A stretch of DNA of 64,000 nucleotides from Candidatus Hodarchaeota archaeon (GTDB lineage Archaea > Asgardarchaeota > Heimdallarchaeia > Hodarchaeales > Hodarchaeaceae). Each line of letters opens with the position of its first letter. The first letter of the stretch is position 1. The stretch lies in assembly GCA_029856365.1 (NCBI GenBank), contig JAHQWW010000004.1, positions 50,580 through 114,579 of the forward strand, written 5' to 3'. Positions 39,050-48,438 of this stretch are shown here, piece after piece. The notes beneath the pieces are model-generated. The model was not told the DNA's origin and made no database searches. It saw nothing but the letters and a program-made list of their open reading frames with translations. The position numbers and the translations under genes are program-made.

Positions 39050-39592
39050 TTAGAGACTAAATTTCTCTTCTTCTTGTAGATACAATAAATATCGTCGCAC
39101 AAGCTCCTCATATATTGCTGGAATCACTTCCCCTCCGAGCTTTGCAGATGTTTCATAAAAAGGGACATCATATTGAGTTGCAACTTTTTTTCCCTCTTCA
39201 CTAGTCACACAACGTAAATTTTCCAAGTCTATTTTATTCCCAATGATCGAAATAGCTGCATTTTCTCCGACTACACTTTGGAAATCACCTATCCAACGGT
39301 CAAGATCTTCGAATGTATCACGTCGGGTAATATCGTAAACTATGATGCATCCAAATGCTCCCTCAAAATATGTCTTTCGAATTCTTCCAAAATACTCTTC
39401 GCCTGCTGTATCTACCAATACGATCTTAACTTGATGGTTATCAACAGTGATTCTTTTTGTAGTAATATCTACTCCGATAGTGGGTAGATAGTCGTGGATA
39501 AACTTACCTTCTGCAAAACGACGAATAAGGCTGGTCTTACCTACTTGGTATGACCCAGCAGAACAGATTTTTAGCACCCATTCGTTTCGCAT
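39050..39592 (-). CDS. Rab-like small GTPase, paralogue of 38248..38787
   Basis: G1 GSYQVGKTS, G3 VDTAGEEYF, G4 NKID, G5 TSAK; high identity to neighbour. Confidence 0.95.
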   Translation of the reverse strand: MRNEWVLKICSAGSYQVGKTSLIRRFAEGKFIHDYLPTIGVDITTKRITVDNHQVKIVLVDTAGEEYFGRIRKTYFEGAFGCIIVYDITRRDTFEDLDRWIGDFQSVVGENAAISIIGNKIDLENLRCVTSEEGKKVATQYDVPFYETSAKLGGEVIPAIYEELVRRYLLYLQEEEKFSL

Positions 39593-39810
39593 ATTAGAAT
39601 AACCTCTATCTTAGACAATAACTTACTCAAAATAGGTTTTTACACCTAAAATTGTAATTTTTTGCATTCTTAATTATTATGATTCACTTATTACTTATTT
39701 TTTCTTATTTTATTTCTACCTTTCCAAATGATCTTCCTATGATAATCAAAAATCTTTACCATTGTTAAGCAATATCACTAAAGAACAATCATAAAACGGG
39801 AGGATTAGTC

Positions 39811-39824
39811 CTAGTATATATATA
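39811..39824 (+). promoter_or_regulatory. TATA-box-like element upstream of por operon
   Basis: ctagtatatatatatgat, with AGGAG at about 39847-39851 before TTG 39863. Confidence 0.4.
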
Positions 39825-40435
39825 TGATATTATTAAATGAAAAACTAGGAGTTGCGATTCCTTTGACAGTAGATATTATTGATATACGTCTCCACGGACG
39901 CGGGGGCCAAGGAGTTATGACCAGTAGTTATCTGATTGCTGAAGCTGCCCTTGTTGAAGATAAATATGTGCATGCTTTTCCTTCATTTGGACCTGAACGC
40001 TCAGGAGCACCAATTGCAGCATTCGCACGTATCTCTAATGAACGATTTTATGTTAAGACCGAAATATATGAACCAGACATTGTTATCGTGCAGGATCCCA
40101 CACTATTAGGGCAAGTGGATGTGGCTGCAGGCCTTAAAGAAGGAGGGCTTGTAATTATCAATACAGATGACCCCAGTTCCGAAGAAGTCGTTAAACTGAG
40201 AGAATCTCGTCCTGATGCTAAGTATGCGACAGTAGATGCTACTAAGATTGCAGCAGAAGAGATTGGAATTAAACAGACGAATACTGCCATTCTAGGCGCC
40301 TTGATTAAACTCACTAGCGAAGGAGTGATAAAACTCGACTCAATCAAGAAGGCTATTATGGCTAGATTTAGAGAAGAGCCAGCTAAGAAGAACATTAATG
40401 CTATAAACCGTTCTTTTGCGGAGGTTGAAATCTAA
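39824..40435 (+). CDS. porC: pyruvate/2-oxoacid:ferredoxin oxidoreductase gamma subunit (start possibly TTG 39863)
   Basis: IRLHGRGGQGVMTSSYLIAEAAL; FPSFGPERSGAPIAAFARIS. Confidence 0.93.
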   Translation: MILLNEKLGVAIPLTVDIIDIRLHGRGGQGVMTSSYLIAEAALVEDKYVHAFPSFGPERSGAPIAAFARISNERFYVKTEIYEPDIVIVQDPTLLGQVDVAAGLKEGGLVIINTDDPSSEEVVKLRESRPDAKYATVDATKIAAEEIGIKQTNTAILGALIKLTSEGVIKLDSIKKAIMARFREEPAKKNINAINRSFAEVEI

Positions 40436-40782
40436 TGCCCACTCTTCCAACAGATGTGTCAGATGAAGAATTTAAGCAATGGGTAAAGGAAAAATGGGGG
40501 TATAAAAAACTTCCTATGGCTGGTAGCGCACCAGCAGGAAGCGCGAAATTTTTCCGTACTGGTGATTGGGCTGCAATGCGGCCAGTTTTAATTGCAGAAA
40601 ATTGCATTTCATGTTTGGAATGTTATTTTTATTGTCCAGATAGTGCAATCAAAATGGAAACTGGTGAAGACGGCAAAAAACGTCCAAAATTTGATTATTT
40701 CTATTGTAAGGGGTGTGGTGTCTGCGCGAATGAATGTCCAGGTAGAAAAGGAATGAAAGCAATAGTTATGGAGGAAATTTAA
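40435..40782 (+). CDS. porD: pyruvate:ferredoxin oxidoreductase delta subunit (2x[4Fe-4S])
   Basis: CISCLECYFYCPD and CKGCGVCANECP. Confidence 0.93.
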   Translation: MPTLPTDVSDEEFKQWVKEKWGYKKLPMAGSAPAGSAKFFRTGDWAAMRPVLIAENCISCLECYFYCPDSAIKMETGEDGKKRPKFDYFYCKGCGVCANECPGRKGMKAIVMEEI

Positions 40783-41958
40783 ATGGCAAGAATCGCGGTC
40801 ACGGGTGATGATGCAGTAGCCCTTGCTGCAAAAGCTGTTAATCCTGATGTTGTCGCTGCTTATCCTATCACCCCTCAAACAATCATAGTTGAAAGATTTG
40901 CTGATTTTGTCGCTGATGGTGAAGTTGATACTGAATTTGTCACAGTTGAATCAGAACACAGTGCGATGTCTGCTTGCGTGGGAGCTAGTTCTGTTGGTGC
41001 TCGTGTTTTCACAAGTACTGCTAGCGCTGGCCTCATGCTTATGTACGAAATAGTCTTTATTGCAGCATCTTCTCGTACACCCATTGTCATGGCGCTCGCC
41101 AACCGGGCAATAAGTGGTCCCATAAATATCCATGGTGAAATGACAGATCAGATGCTCCTTCGAGACTCTGGTTGGATTAGTCTCTTCTGTGAGGATAACC
41201 AAGAAGCTCATGACCAAACCATCATGGCTTTTAAGATCGGAGAACACCCTGATGTTTTATTACCTGTAGCTGTGGGCCTAGATGGATTTATCCTATCACA
41301 TGCCATCGAGGGAATTGAAAAAGTTTCTCGTGAAGAAGCATTAAGATTCATAGGAGGAGAAAGAAAGACAGATCTGAAACTAGATACTTCAAAACCATTA
41401 AGTATTGGCCTTCTCCATTTACAAGACTATTATATGGAAGCGCGAGCACAAATTAAAGATGCTCAGGATAGGGCGAAAAAAGTCATCTTAGATGTATTTA
41501 GCGAATGGGAAACACAAACTGGACGTAAATATGAGCCTATTGAATCTTACATGATGGAAGATGCTGAATATGCATTTATAACCATGGGCTCCTCTGCGGG
41601 AAATGCTCGAACAACTGTCGATGAACTTCGTGCAAAAGGGGAAAAAGTGGGACTAATTAAGATCAGAGTATACCGTCCTTTCTGGAGCGATAGAATTGTT
41701 GAACTTTGCAAGAACCTGAAAGGATTAATCTCGGTTGAACGAGCTCATTCATTTGGAGGCCCTGGAGCCATTCTTAGCCAAGACATCAAATCAGCCCTTT
41801 ATGGAAGTGGAATCTCTCCTTTACTAGCTGAATACACAATTGGACTAGGGGGCCGAGACACTCTCATCAGTGGCTACCATGGAATGTATAATAGAGCTAA
41901 GAAGGCTTTTGAAGAAGGTAAAAACTTACCAATTTTCTGGTGGGGGGTACGTGAATAA
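40783..41958 (+). CDS. porA: pyruvate:ferredoxin oxidoreductase alpha subunit
   Basis: AAYPITPQTIIVERFADFVADGEVDTEFVTVESEHSAMSACVGASSVGAR. Confidence 0.95.
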   Translation: MARIAVTGDDAVALAAKAVNPDVVAAYPITPQTIIVERFADFVADGEVDTEFVTVESEHSAMSACVGASSVGARVFTSTASAGLMLMYEIVFIAASSRTPIVMALANRAISGPINIHGEMTDQMLLRDSGWISLFCEDNQEAHDQTIMAFKIGEHPDVLLPVAVGLDGFILSHAIEGIEKVSREEALRFIGGERKTDLKLDTSKPLSIGLLHLQDYYMEARAQIKDAQDRAKKVILDVFSEWETQTGRKYEPIESYMMEDAEYAFITMGSSAGNARTTVDELRAKGEKVGLIKIRVYRPFWSDRIVELCKNLKGLISVERAHSFGGPGAILSQDIKSALYGSGISPLLAEYTIGLGGRDTLISGYHGMYNRAKKAFEEGKNLPIFWWGVRE

Positions 41959-41971
41959 AGGAGGAGCTATC

Positions 41972-42937
41972 ATGACAATTAATGTTCCTAAATATAAATT
42001 GAAAGATTTAGTAGACAAACCCACCTATTTTACTGGTGGTCACCGTCTTTGCGCTGGCTGTGCTGCTGGATCAATGGCACGTCAAGTAACGATGGCTTTT
42101 AATAAACCAACAATGATCTTCAATTCGACTGGATGCCTCGAAGTAGCAAGTACTATATACCCATTCTCTGCTTGGGAAGTACCATGGCTCCATGTGGCAT
42201 TTGAAAACTCAGCAGCAGTCGCTAGTGGCGTTGAAGCAGCAATCAAAGCAATGACAAGAAAGGGTACGTATACTGCTGGAAAAACTGACATCATAGTATT
42301 TGGTGGAGATGGGGGCACCTACGATATTGGTATCCAAGCCATTTCTGGAGCTTTTGAAAGAGGTCATGACCTTCTTTACATATTATACGATAACGGAGCG
42401 TATATGAACACTGGAATCCAACGATCTGGTGGTACACCATTCAGCGCTTCCACAACCACATCTCCTGCTGGTTCAGTAATTCCAGGAAAAACTCAATTTC
42501 GAAAACCTATAACTGAAATCATGGTAGCTCATCGAATTCCCTTTGTAGCAACAGCTGCCCCTGCATATCCAGCAGACCTAATCGCTAAAGTTCGGGCTGG
42601 ACTAGACGTAGATGGCCCTGCATTTATGCACATTGAAGCTTCTTGCAACCGAGGACAACGATTTGACCCGGCAAAATCGATTGAATATGTCAAAATGGCT
42701 GTAGAAACATGTTTACATCCATTATACACCGTAATCGACGGTGAATACACGCTTAGCCGACCTAGCGAACGAATTGCTAAAGATCCTTCAAGAAAAGTAC
42801 CTCTAGTGGAATTTCTCAGGAAAGAAGGACGATGGCGTCACCTTTTCAGGCCTATTGAACGTACAGATCTTATTGAGAGATTTCAAACAGAAGTCGATAA
42901 GCATTGGGAAGAACTACTTGTAAAATCAGGCTTCTAA
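41972..42937 (+). CDS. porB: pyruvate:ferredoxin oxidoreductase beta subunit
   Basis: GGHRLCAGCAAG; FGGDGGTYDIGIQAISGAFERGHDLLYILYDNGAYMNTG (TPP motif); ggaggagctatc SD before ATG 41972. Confidence 0.95.
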   Translation: MTINVPKYKLKDLVDKPTYFTGGHRLCAGCAAGSMARQVTMAFNKPTMIFNSTGCLEVASTIYPFSAWEVPWLHVAFENSAAVASGVEAAIKAMTRKGTYTAGKTDIIVFGGDGGTYDIGIQAISGAFERGHDLLYILYDNGAYMNTGIQRSGGTPFSASTTTSPAGSVIPGKTQFRKPITEIMVAHRIPFVATAAPAYPADLIAKVRAGLDVDGPAFMHIEASCNRGQRFDPAKSIEYVKMAVETCLHPLYTVIDGEYTLSRPSERIAKDPSRKVPLVEFLRKEGRWRHLFRPIERTDLIERFQTEVDKHWEELLVKSGF

Positions 42938-43059
42938 CCTTACCTCTTTTTTTCTTTTTCAATATCTTATCCTAGATTAAGCTAATTTAAGTTTAGAGAG
43001 ATCGGAATAAAAAGATTTTTATCAGTTATTTATTTTGATAGTGAGCTGGAGTTCTAAAA

Positions 43060-43230
43060 TTGGCAGAATCAGGAATTATTGTTAAGGATACTGGAAAAGG
43101 GCTTCAACTTAATCTAGATGGAGAAATGTATAGAAAAATTGCTCAAGAATGGGAACAAGGCAAACTACGCCCATTTTATACTCATTTAAAGGATTTTATA
43201 AAGCATTTAGAAGAAGACTATGGCTCCTAG
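43060..43230 (+). CDS. small hypothetical protein, 56 aa
   Basis: TTG start; LAESGIIVKDTGKGLQLNLDGEMYRKIAQEWEQGKLRPFYTHLKDFIKHLEEDYGS*; not in supplied ORF list. Confidence 0.45.
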   Translation: MAESGIIVKDTGKGLQLNLDGEMYRKIAQEWEQGKLRPFYTHLKDFIKHLEEDYGS

Positions 43231-43235
43231 AGATA

Positions 43236-43562
43236 CTACCAGTCATAAGGGGAGTTTCCATCTATCAACTCTCCAGAGAAAAGAATTAACAAATCATATA
43301 TTTCTCGACATGCGGCTAATTGCTCCGAACTAATGTTTTGTTTTGTCTGTAATTTTAAAAGTAGTGTTTCCTCCTCCCAAGCAATTCGTATATCAATCAT
43401 ATCGCTTTTATAGAAGATATGAAAAATTGGAGTCTTTTCAGAATATTGAAACTGGATCTCATTCTCCCTTAGTTTCGTTTTCAAATCCTCTTTTATATCA
43501 TTCCAGACGGATTTATCAGCAAACTGTACTATGAATTCATTTTGTTCTTGAACATCACTCAA
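43236..43562 (-). CDS. hypothetical protein, translationally coupled to upstream hydrolase
   Basis: 108 aa ORF; start overlaps stop of 43555..44898 by 8 nt. Confidence 0.55.
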   Translation of the reverse strand: MSDVQEQNEFIVQFADKSVWNDIKEDLKTKLRENEIQFQYSEKTPIFHIFYKSDMIDIRIAWEEETLLLKLQTKQNISSEQLAACREIYDLLILFSGELIDGNSPYDW

Positions 43563-44898
43563 TCTTAATTTGACTCCATTTTTCGGTTATAAATCTGTTA
43601 ATTTCACCTGCTACCTTCTCTGGTTCTTCGAAAATCACCATGTGACCTCCTGGGATTTCCTTGAAAGTCAGTAGGTGGCGAGGAATGCATTCAATCATTT
43701 CATCTTTTAAATCTTCAGGAATAAGCTGATCGTTTTCACCCCAAAGTACTAATAGGGGTTTTGTTAATGATTGGAGCTTTTTAGCATAATCCTTTGGTAA
43801 AAAATCTTTGAATATTTCATAATATACATTATCAGGGATACTAAATGCATGTTGAATAAATGGATTTATGATCTCATTTTTAGTACCTTTAGAATAAAGT
43901 ATCTTGGGAGCAAGTTTCTTAACCTGTCCTCTGAATGAACTCCAAATCTGAGTTGGAGGCAAGAGTTTAACTCCCTTTCTAAAATTATCTGTAGCACGGT
44001 GGGCACCTGAGATTAAAGCATATTTTTTAATATTAGAGTACTTCGGATTCGTGAACTCTTCTAAAATAATCGCAGAAAACAGAGAATGAGCTACAAGGAC
44101 AATTTCTTTTTCAGGGCCAAGGTACTCTAGAAAATCTTTAAGGTCTTGTATATAATCTTTTAATTTGAACTCTTCATCCTGTGTAATTGGTTCAACGAAC
44201 CCACGAAGTCCTAAGATAATTATTTGATATTGTCCGAGTAACGAAGAGATTAATGGATAATAATCCTCGATTCTTCCACCAACGGGTGACAGCAATAATA
44301 ACACGGTAGAATGGGAGTTTGAAGTGCTGTAAAAACAAACTTTACGGTCATTAAGCTCTATTTCGCGGATTTGGTAAGGAAAAGTTGGTTCTAATGGTGA
44401 AAGAACAGTTTTTGTAGGTTTAATGGCAAATGATCGCAATCGTGAAGTGACATCCCCTAAAAATTGTTGGAATTGTTCAACAGGTGTCGTTAACAACTGT
44501 GCAAAAATTTGAATTACATCTGCTTCTAAATGTTCAATATCCTCGGACTCTAACGCTCGAGTTTCTTCTTGAAACGCTAAAATCTCATTCTTCACAAATT
44601 CTAAATCAGCTAAACTAAAAGAAAAGAGCGGATTCATCTCGTTTGGTGGTTCACCTAACTTTAATTGCAGATAATGCTGTTTTTTCATTTTCTGACGTTT
44701 TTCTATTATGATTACGTCCCGAAGATGCTTAAGAGGATAATTTACAATTATCAAAGGAGACCGTTCTGCTGTTTGGACTGCGAATTCGATCCGTTTTTTC
44801 GTATTATTCAGTCGTAAAATACCATGACGTTTATCTCGTAAGCGTGAATCTCCTTCGTGATAAGTAGCTAACCATTCTGCTCTTATCTCTTTTGACAC
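43555..44898 (-). CDS. alpha/beta hydrolase with extra N-terminal domain
   Basis: VLLLLSPVGGRIEDYYPLISSLLGQYQIIILGLRGF; nucleophile elbow LVAHSLFSA; LVLWGENDQLIP; GGHMVIFEEPEKVAGEI. Confidence 0.85.
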   Translation of the reverse strand: MSKEIRAEWLATYHEGDSRLRDKRHGILRLNNTKKRIEFAVQTAERSPLIIVNYPLKHLRDVIIIEKRQKMKKQHYLQLKLGEPPNEMNPLFSFSLADLEFVKNEILAFQEETRALESEDIEHLEADVIQIFAQLLTTPVEQFQQFLGDVTSRLRSFAIKPTKTVLSPLEPTFPYQIREIELNDRKVCFYSTSNSHSTVLLLLSPVGGRIEDYYPLISSLLGQYQIIILGLRGFVEPITQDEEFKLKDYIQDLKDFLEYLGPEKEIVLVAHSLFSAIILEEFTNPKYSNIKKYALISGAHRATDNFRKGVKLLPPTQIWSSFRGQVKKLAPKILYSKGTKNEIINPFIQHAFSIPDNVYYEIFKDFLPKDYAKKLQSLTKPLLVLWGENDQLIPEDLKDEMIECIPRHLLTFKEIPGGHMVIFEEPEKVAGEINRFITEKWSQIKIE

Positions 44899-44931
44899 GT
44901 TATCATGCTTCCTTACGGGTATTTGCTTGAT

Positions 44932-45276
44932 CTAAGTTGTCTTTAAATTTGGAATTATACATAAGAAAACTAAATCTTCTTCTCCAGTGTTCCGATAACC
45001 ATGGGATTCATCCGAGGGGACATATAGTGTGTCTTCTGGGTGAATATGAAACTCCTCGGAATCAGTGAAAACAATCCCTTCTCCTGAAAGAATGAAAATC
45101 TCATGTTCTTCTACATGATTGTGTATCCCTATTTCCCCACCTGGTCTAATCACAAATCTCCTGAGAGAAAAATGAGGCGCTTCCTCTTTAGACCATAACC
45201 ATTGAATTGTTGTACCCGAGGATCCGTACATGGTTACATTTTCAGAAGAGATATCTATCACTTTCTTCAAATTCAT
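44932..45276 (-). CDS. cupin domain protein
   Basis: GGEIGIHNHVEEHEIFILSGEGIVFTDSEEFHIHPEDTLYVPSDESHGYRN. Confidence 0.9.
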   Translation of the reverse strand: MNLKKVIDISSENVTMYGSSGTTIQWLWSKEEAPHFSLRRFVIRPGGEIGIHNHVEEHEIFILSGEGIVFTDSEEFHIHPEDTLYVPSDESHGYRNTGEEDLVFLCIIPNLKTT

Positions 45277-45324
45277 TTTATTACCTTCAACTGCCTATAT
45301 AAGACTTGTGTTTCACAAATAAAC

Positions 45325-45543
45325 TCATTTATCAGTTAATTTCTTGCTTGTTTGGTGAATCCTTTCCTTAACCATATTAGTAACTCCACTCTTCTCCAGT
45401 TCTTCTTTTATAGATTCTTTAGCAATATCAGCCGCAGCCCCACCAACTGCTCGTGTGGTCACGTTCAATGCTTCTTTGGTAGCACCTTTTACTATCTTTT
45501 TCGTAATTTTCTTCATGACTTTTTCCCGAAAGAACTTTATCAA
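45325..45543 (-). CDS. small hypothetical protein
   Basis: 72 aa ORF, basic/alanine-rich helical. Confidence 0.4.
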   Translation of the reverse strand: MIKFFREKVMKKITKKIVKGATKEALNVTTRAVGGAAADIAKESIKEELEKSGVTNMVKERIHQTSKKLTDK

Positions 45544-45649
45544 GACTCTTCAAAAATCATTGCATAGATATTTCAAAACAAGATGTCATAAAGCTTGAGT
45601 AAACATTACTAAACGATGAATCTATGATTCCTGCTAGAGATGAAAGGCT

Positions 45650-48328
45650 GTGAAACCATGGTATGAAATAGTTCTCCCTCATTCAATGATTCGATCAGGT
45701 CACATAAAGGAGAGCTTTTTTGTTGCTGATCTAGGCAACATAATCCAAGGATTAGCACCCTCAGATTACTCTAATCCTCGGATGTTCTTTCAAAAAACAT
45801 TTCTAACTAAAGGATTACTTAGCCTTCTAAATACAGTACAAACAAAACTGTGTAATGAAGAAGGTAGTGGAATAATTAAATTACAAACACCATTTGGAGG
45901 AGGAAAAACACATGCATTAATCGCTATTTATCATTATGTTGCAAATGGAGCTGAACTTCACAATTATCTTCCACAGAGTTTATCACCTTTCAAAACCAGA
46001 GTTGCAGCAATTGTAGGAACAAACTTAAATCCTTTAGAAGGACGAAAGGAGCACAATATCTGCATCCACACAATATGGGGGGATATTGCGTACCAGATTG
46101 CAGGAGCTAATGGTTACAAAGAATTTGAAGCAAATGACATAAACCGCATTAGTCCTGGGAAGGAAAAAATTAGGAATTTTCTCATGAAATGTGAACCATT
46201 TCTTCTTCTTTTTGATGAAATTGCAGAATATGTTGCAAAAGCGCAAGGGATATCAGTAAATGAATCCAATCTTGGAATCCAAACCTTGCTATTTCTTCAA
46301 GAATTAACTGAATCAATTTCTTCATTATCACGAGGCTTATTAATAATTACTCTTCCATCTCATGAATTTGAAGACTTTTCGGAGACAAAACTTGACATAA
46401 TCAATCGGATGAACCGTATCATTGGACGCGTGGAAGTAATTGAGACACCAATTGAGCGTGAAGAAATATATCGGTTAGTTACGAAAAGATTGATTGATAA
46501 GGTACTCCTCCAAAAAGATCATGATGATATTATTTCAGAATATCTGCAGATATATCAAAAACGGAGAAACGAACTTCCTGAAAAGATCCAAGATCGGACT
46601 TTCTCAAGACGAATGAGAGATTCATACCCCTTTCATCCAGAACTTATTGATTTGCTTTATGATAAATGGCGTTACCTTTCATCATTTCAGGGCATAAGAT
46701 CGATTTTAAGAATATTAACACGGACTCTTACTTATCTATGGTCTTCCCAGAAAAACCTAGACCTTATTCGTCCTATGAATGTTAATCTTCAAGAGTCTCT
46801 GCTAAGAAACGACTTTTTAAGGCACATTAATGCTCAGTTCGAATCAATTTTTCGTTCAGATGTAATTGGGTTTGACTCTAAAGCTAGTTATCTCGATAAA
46901 AAGTATCCAGATTGGAATAATCTTGCTTCGGGACTCTCTCAAACAGTTTTTTTACATTCATTTACGCTAGGTGAAACCCCAAGAGGTTTAACTCTTTCTG
47001 AACTCAAACTGAATACAATTAATCCACAGATTCACTGTTCTTTAATCTCTGAGATTCTTCATCAACTCCTTAGAACTCTCTACTACTTGCATTTTGAAGA
47101 TGGACGATATTATTTCAGCCATGAGCCTAATCTAAATCGCAAAATTCAAGAGATAAAAGATTTATTTCAAGAGGATTTCGAAGAAGAAATGAGAGAAGAA
47201 GTTAAAAAGCACGTTGGGAAAGAATTTTCAACATTCATTTGGCCAAATTCCTCGAGTGAAATTCCTGATGATCAAAAGCTAAAGGTTGTGTTAATCCATC
47301 CTTCAACTCCGAAAAGTTCATTAAAAGATTGGTTGGAAAAAAAAGGGACTACATTCCGCCAAAATAAAAACACGATTATTTTTGCTATTCCTAATGAATC
47401 TCATCTCAACGACTTACAGAATTTAATACACACCAAACTTGCTTTAAAAGAATTAAAGGCAAAAACTAATACAAAATCATATAAAATTTATTCAGAGATC
47501 AAACAACGACAAGATAGGATTATGGATTCATTATCTTATAGCGTTAGAAAAACATATTCAATTCTTTACGATGGAACACGTACAATTTCACTAGGACTCC
47601 CTCAAATTGATTATGAACCTCTTACAACATGGTATCATCGTGAATTGCTTACACGTGAATTCATTGTTTCTAAACTCCATTTTCGAAAGTTAATTGAACT
47701 GTTTTTCAGCTCAGGCCAATGTATTTCGACCCAACAAATCCTTAAACAATTTTTTGTAAATCCTGATTTTTTCAAGATCGAATCTACTGCTATAATTCAA
47801 CAAACAATTTGCAGCGGAGTTGAACAAGGAGCTTTTGGAATCGCAATTTTAAGTGATAACAAGATACAAACGAATTCATTCTTTTTTTCAGTTGAACTTG
47901 CCCCAACACAGGTCACCTTCTTGTCAAAAGAAGTACTCTTAAGTAAGGAAATTGCAGGTGTAATAGCCAGTCAAATAACTAATGATCCTAAAATAGAAGA
48001 AATACTGATTCCTGAAAAGCCCGAGAAAGTTACTCCTTCTGATCTTTTATATTCATCAACTGAAAAAAGAAAAACTCAAGATTTCTATTCACTATCTCTA
48101 GAAGTTCAAGATCTAAGATCAAAATCTTTACCAGCGTTTTATCGGGGAGTTCTTATGCCATTGGAATCCAAAAAAGCCAAAATTTCTCTAGAAATTAAAT
48201 TAAATGTTAAGAGCGAACATAAGATCCCTGAAACGGCAATTGAAACGACAATTAAGGAAACTATTCGTCAACTTGGGGCTCGAATCACCAGAATCAATAA
48301 AGAGGAACAAAAATCATATGAAAAGTAA
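45650..48328 (+). CDS. DUF499-like P-loop ATPase
   Basis: Walker A KLQTPFGGGKTHALIAIYHY; Walker B FLLLFDEIAEYV; GTG start; 892 aa. Confidence 0.8.
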   Translation: MKPWYEIVLPHSMIRSGHIKESFFVADLGNIIQGLAPSDYSNPRMFFQKTFLTKGLLSLLNTVQTKLCNEEGSGIIKLQTPFGGGKTHALIAIYHYVANGAELHNYLPQSLSPFKTRVAAIVGTNLNPLEGRKEHNICIHTIWGDIAYQIAGANGYKEFEANDINRISPGKEKIRNFLMKCEPFLLLFDEIAEYVAKAQGISVNESNLGIQTLLFLQELTESISSLSRGLLIITLPSHEFEDFSETKLDIINRMNRIIGRVEVIETPIEREEIYRLVTKRLIDKVLLQKDHDDIISEYLQIYQKRRNELPEKIQDRTFSRRMRDSYPFHPELIDLLYDKWRYLSSFQGIRSILRILTRTLTYLWSSQKNLDLIRPMNVNLQESLLRNDFLRHINAQFESIFRSDVIGFDSKASYLDKKYPDWNNLASGLSQTVFLHSFTLGETPRGLTLSELKLNTINPQIHCSLISEILHQLLRTLYYLHFEDGRYYFSHEPNLNRKIQEIKDLFQEDFEEEMREEVKKHVGKEFSTFIWPNSSSEIPDDQKLKVVLIHPSTPKSSLKDWLEKKGTTFRQNKNTIIFAIPNESHLNDLQNLIHTKLALKELKAKTNTKSYKIYSEIKQRQDRIMDSLSYSVRKTYSILYDGTRTISLGLPQIDYEPLTTWYHRELLTREFIVSKLHFRKLIELFFSSGQCISTQQILKQFFVNPDFFKIESTAIIQQTICSGVEQGAFGIAILSDNKIQTNSFFFSVELAPTQVTFLSKEVLLSKEIAGVIASQITNDPKIEEILIPEKPEKVTPSDLLYSSTEKRKTQDFYSLSLEVQDLRSKSLPAFYRGVLMPLESKKAKISLEIKLNVKSEHKIPETAIETTIKETIRQLGARITRINKEEQKSYEK

Positions 48329-48438
48329 TATATTCACCAATTCTGTTTATATTAGGGCAATATCATCCTCCAAGTGCTCGAGAAAACACATTTCACAAGA
48401 GAAAAAGTTTAAGTATTAACAAAGTAATTCTCAACTTC

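Noticed and set aside
41870-41971. N-terminal extension of the porB ORF
   Set aside because: Overlaps porA; ATG at 41972 has a good SD (ggaggag) and matches the usual PorB N-terminus.
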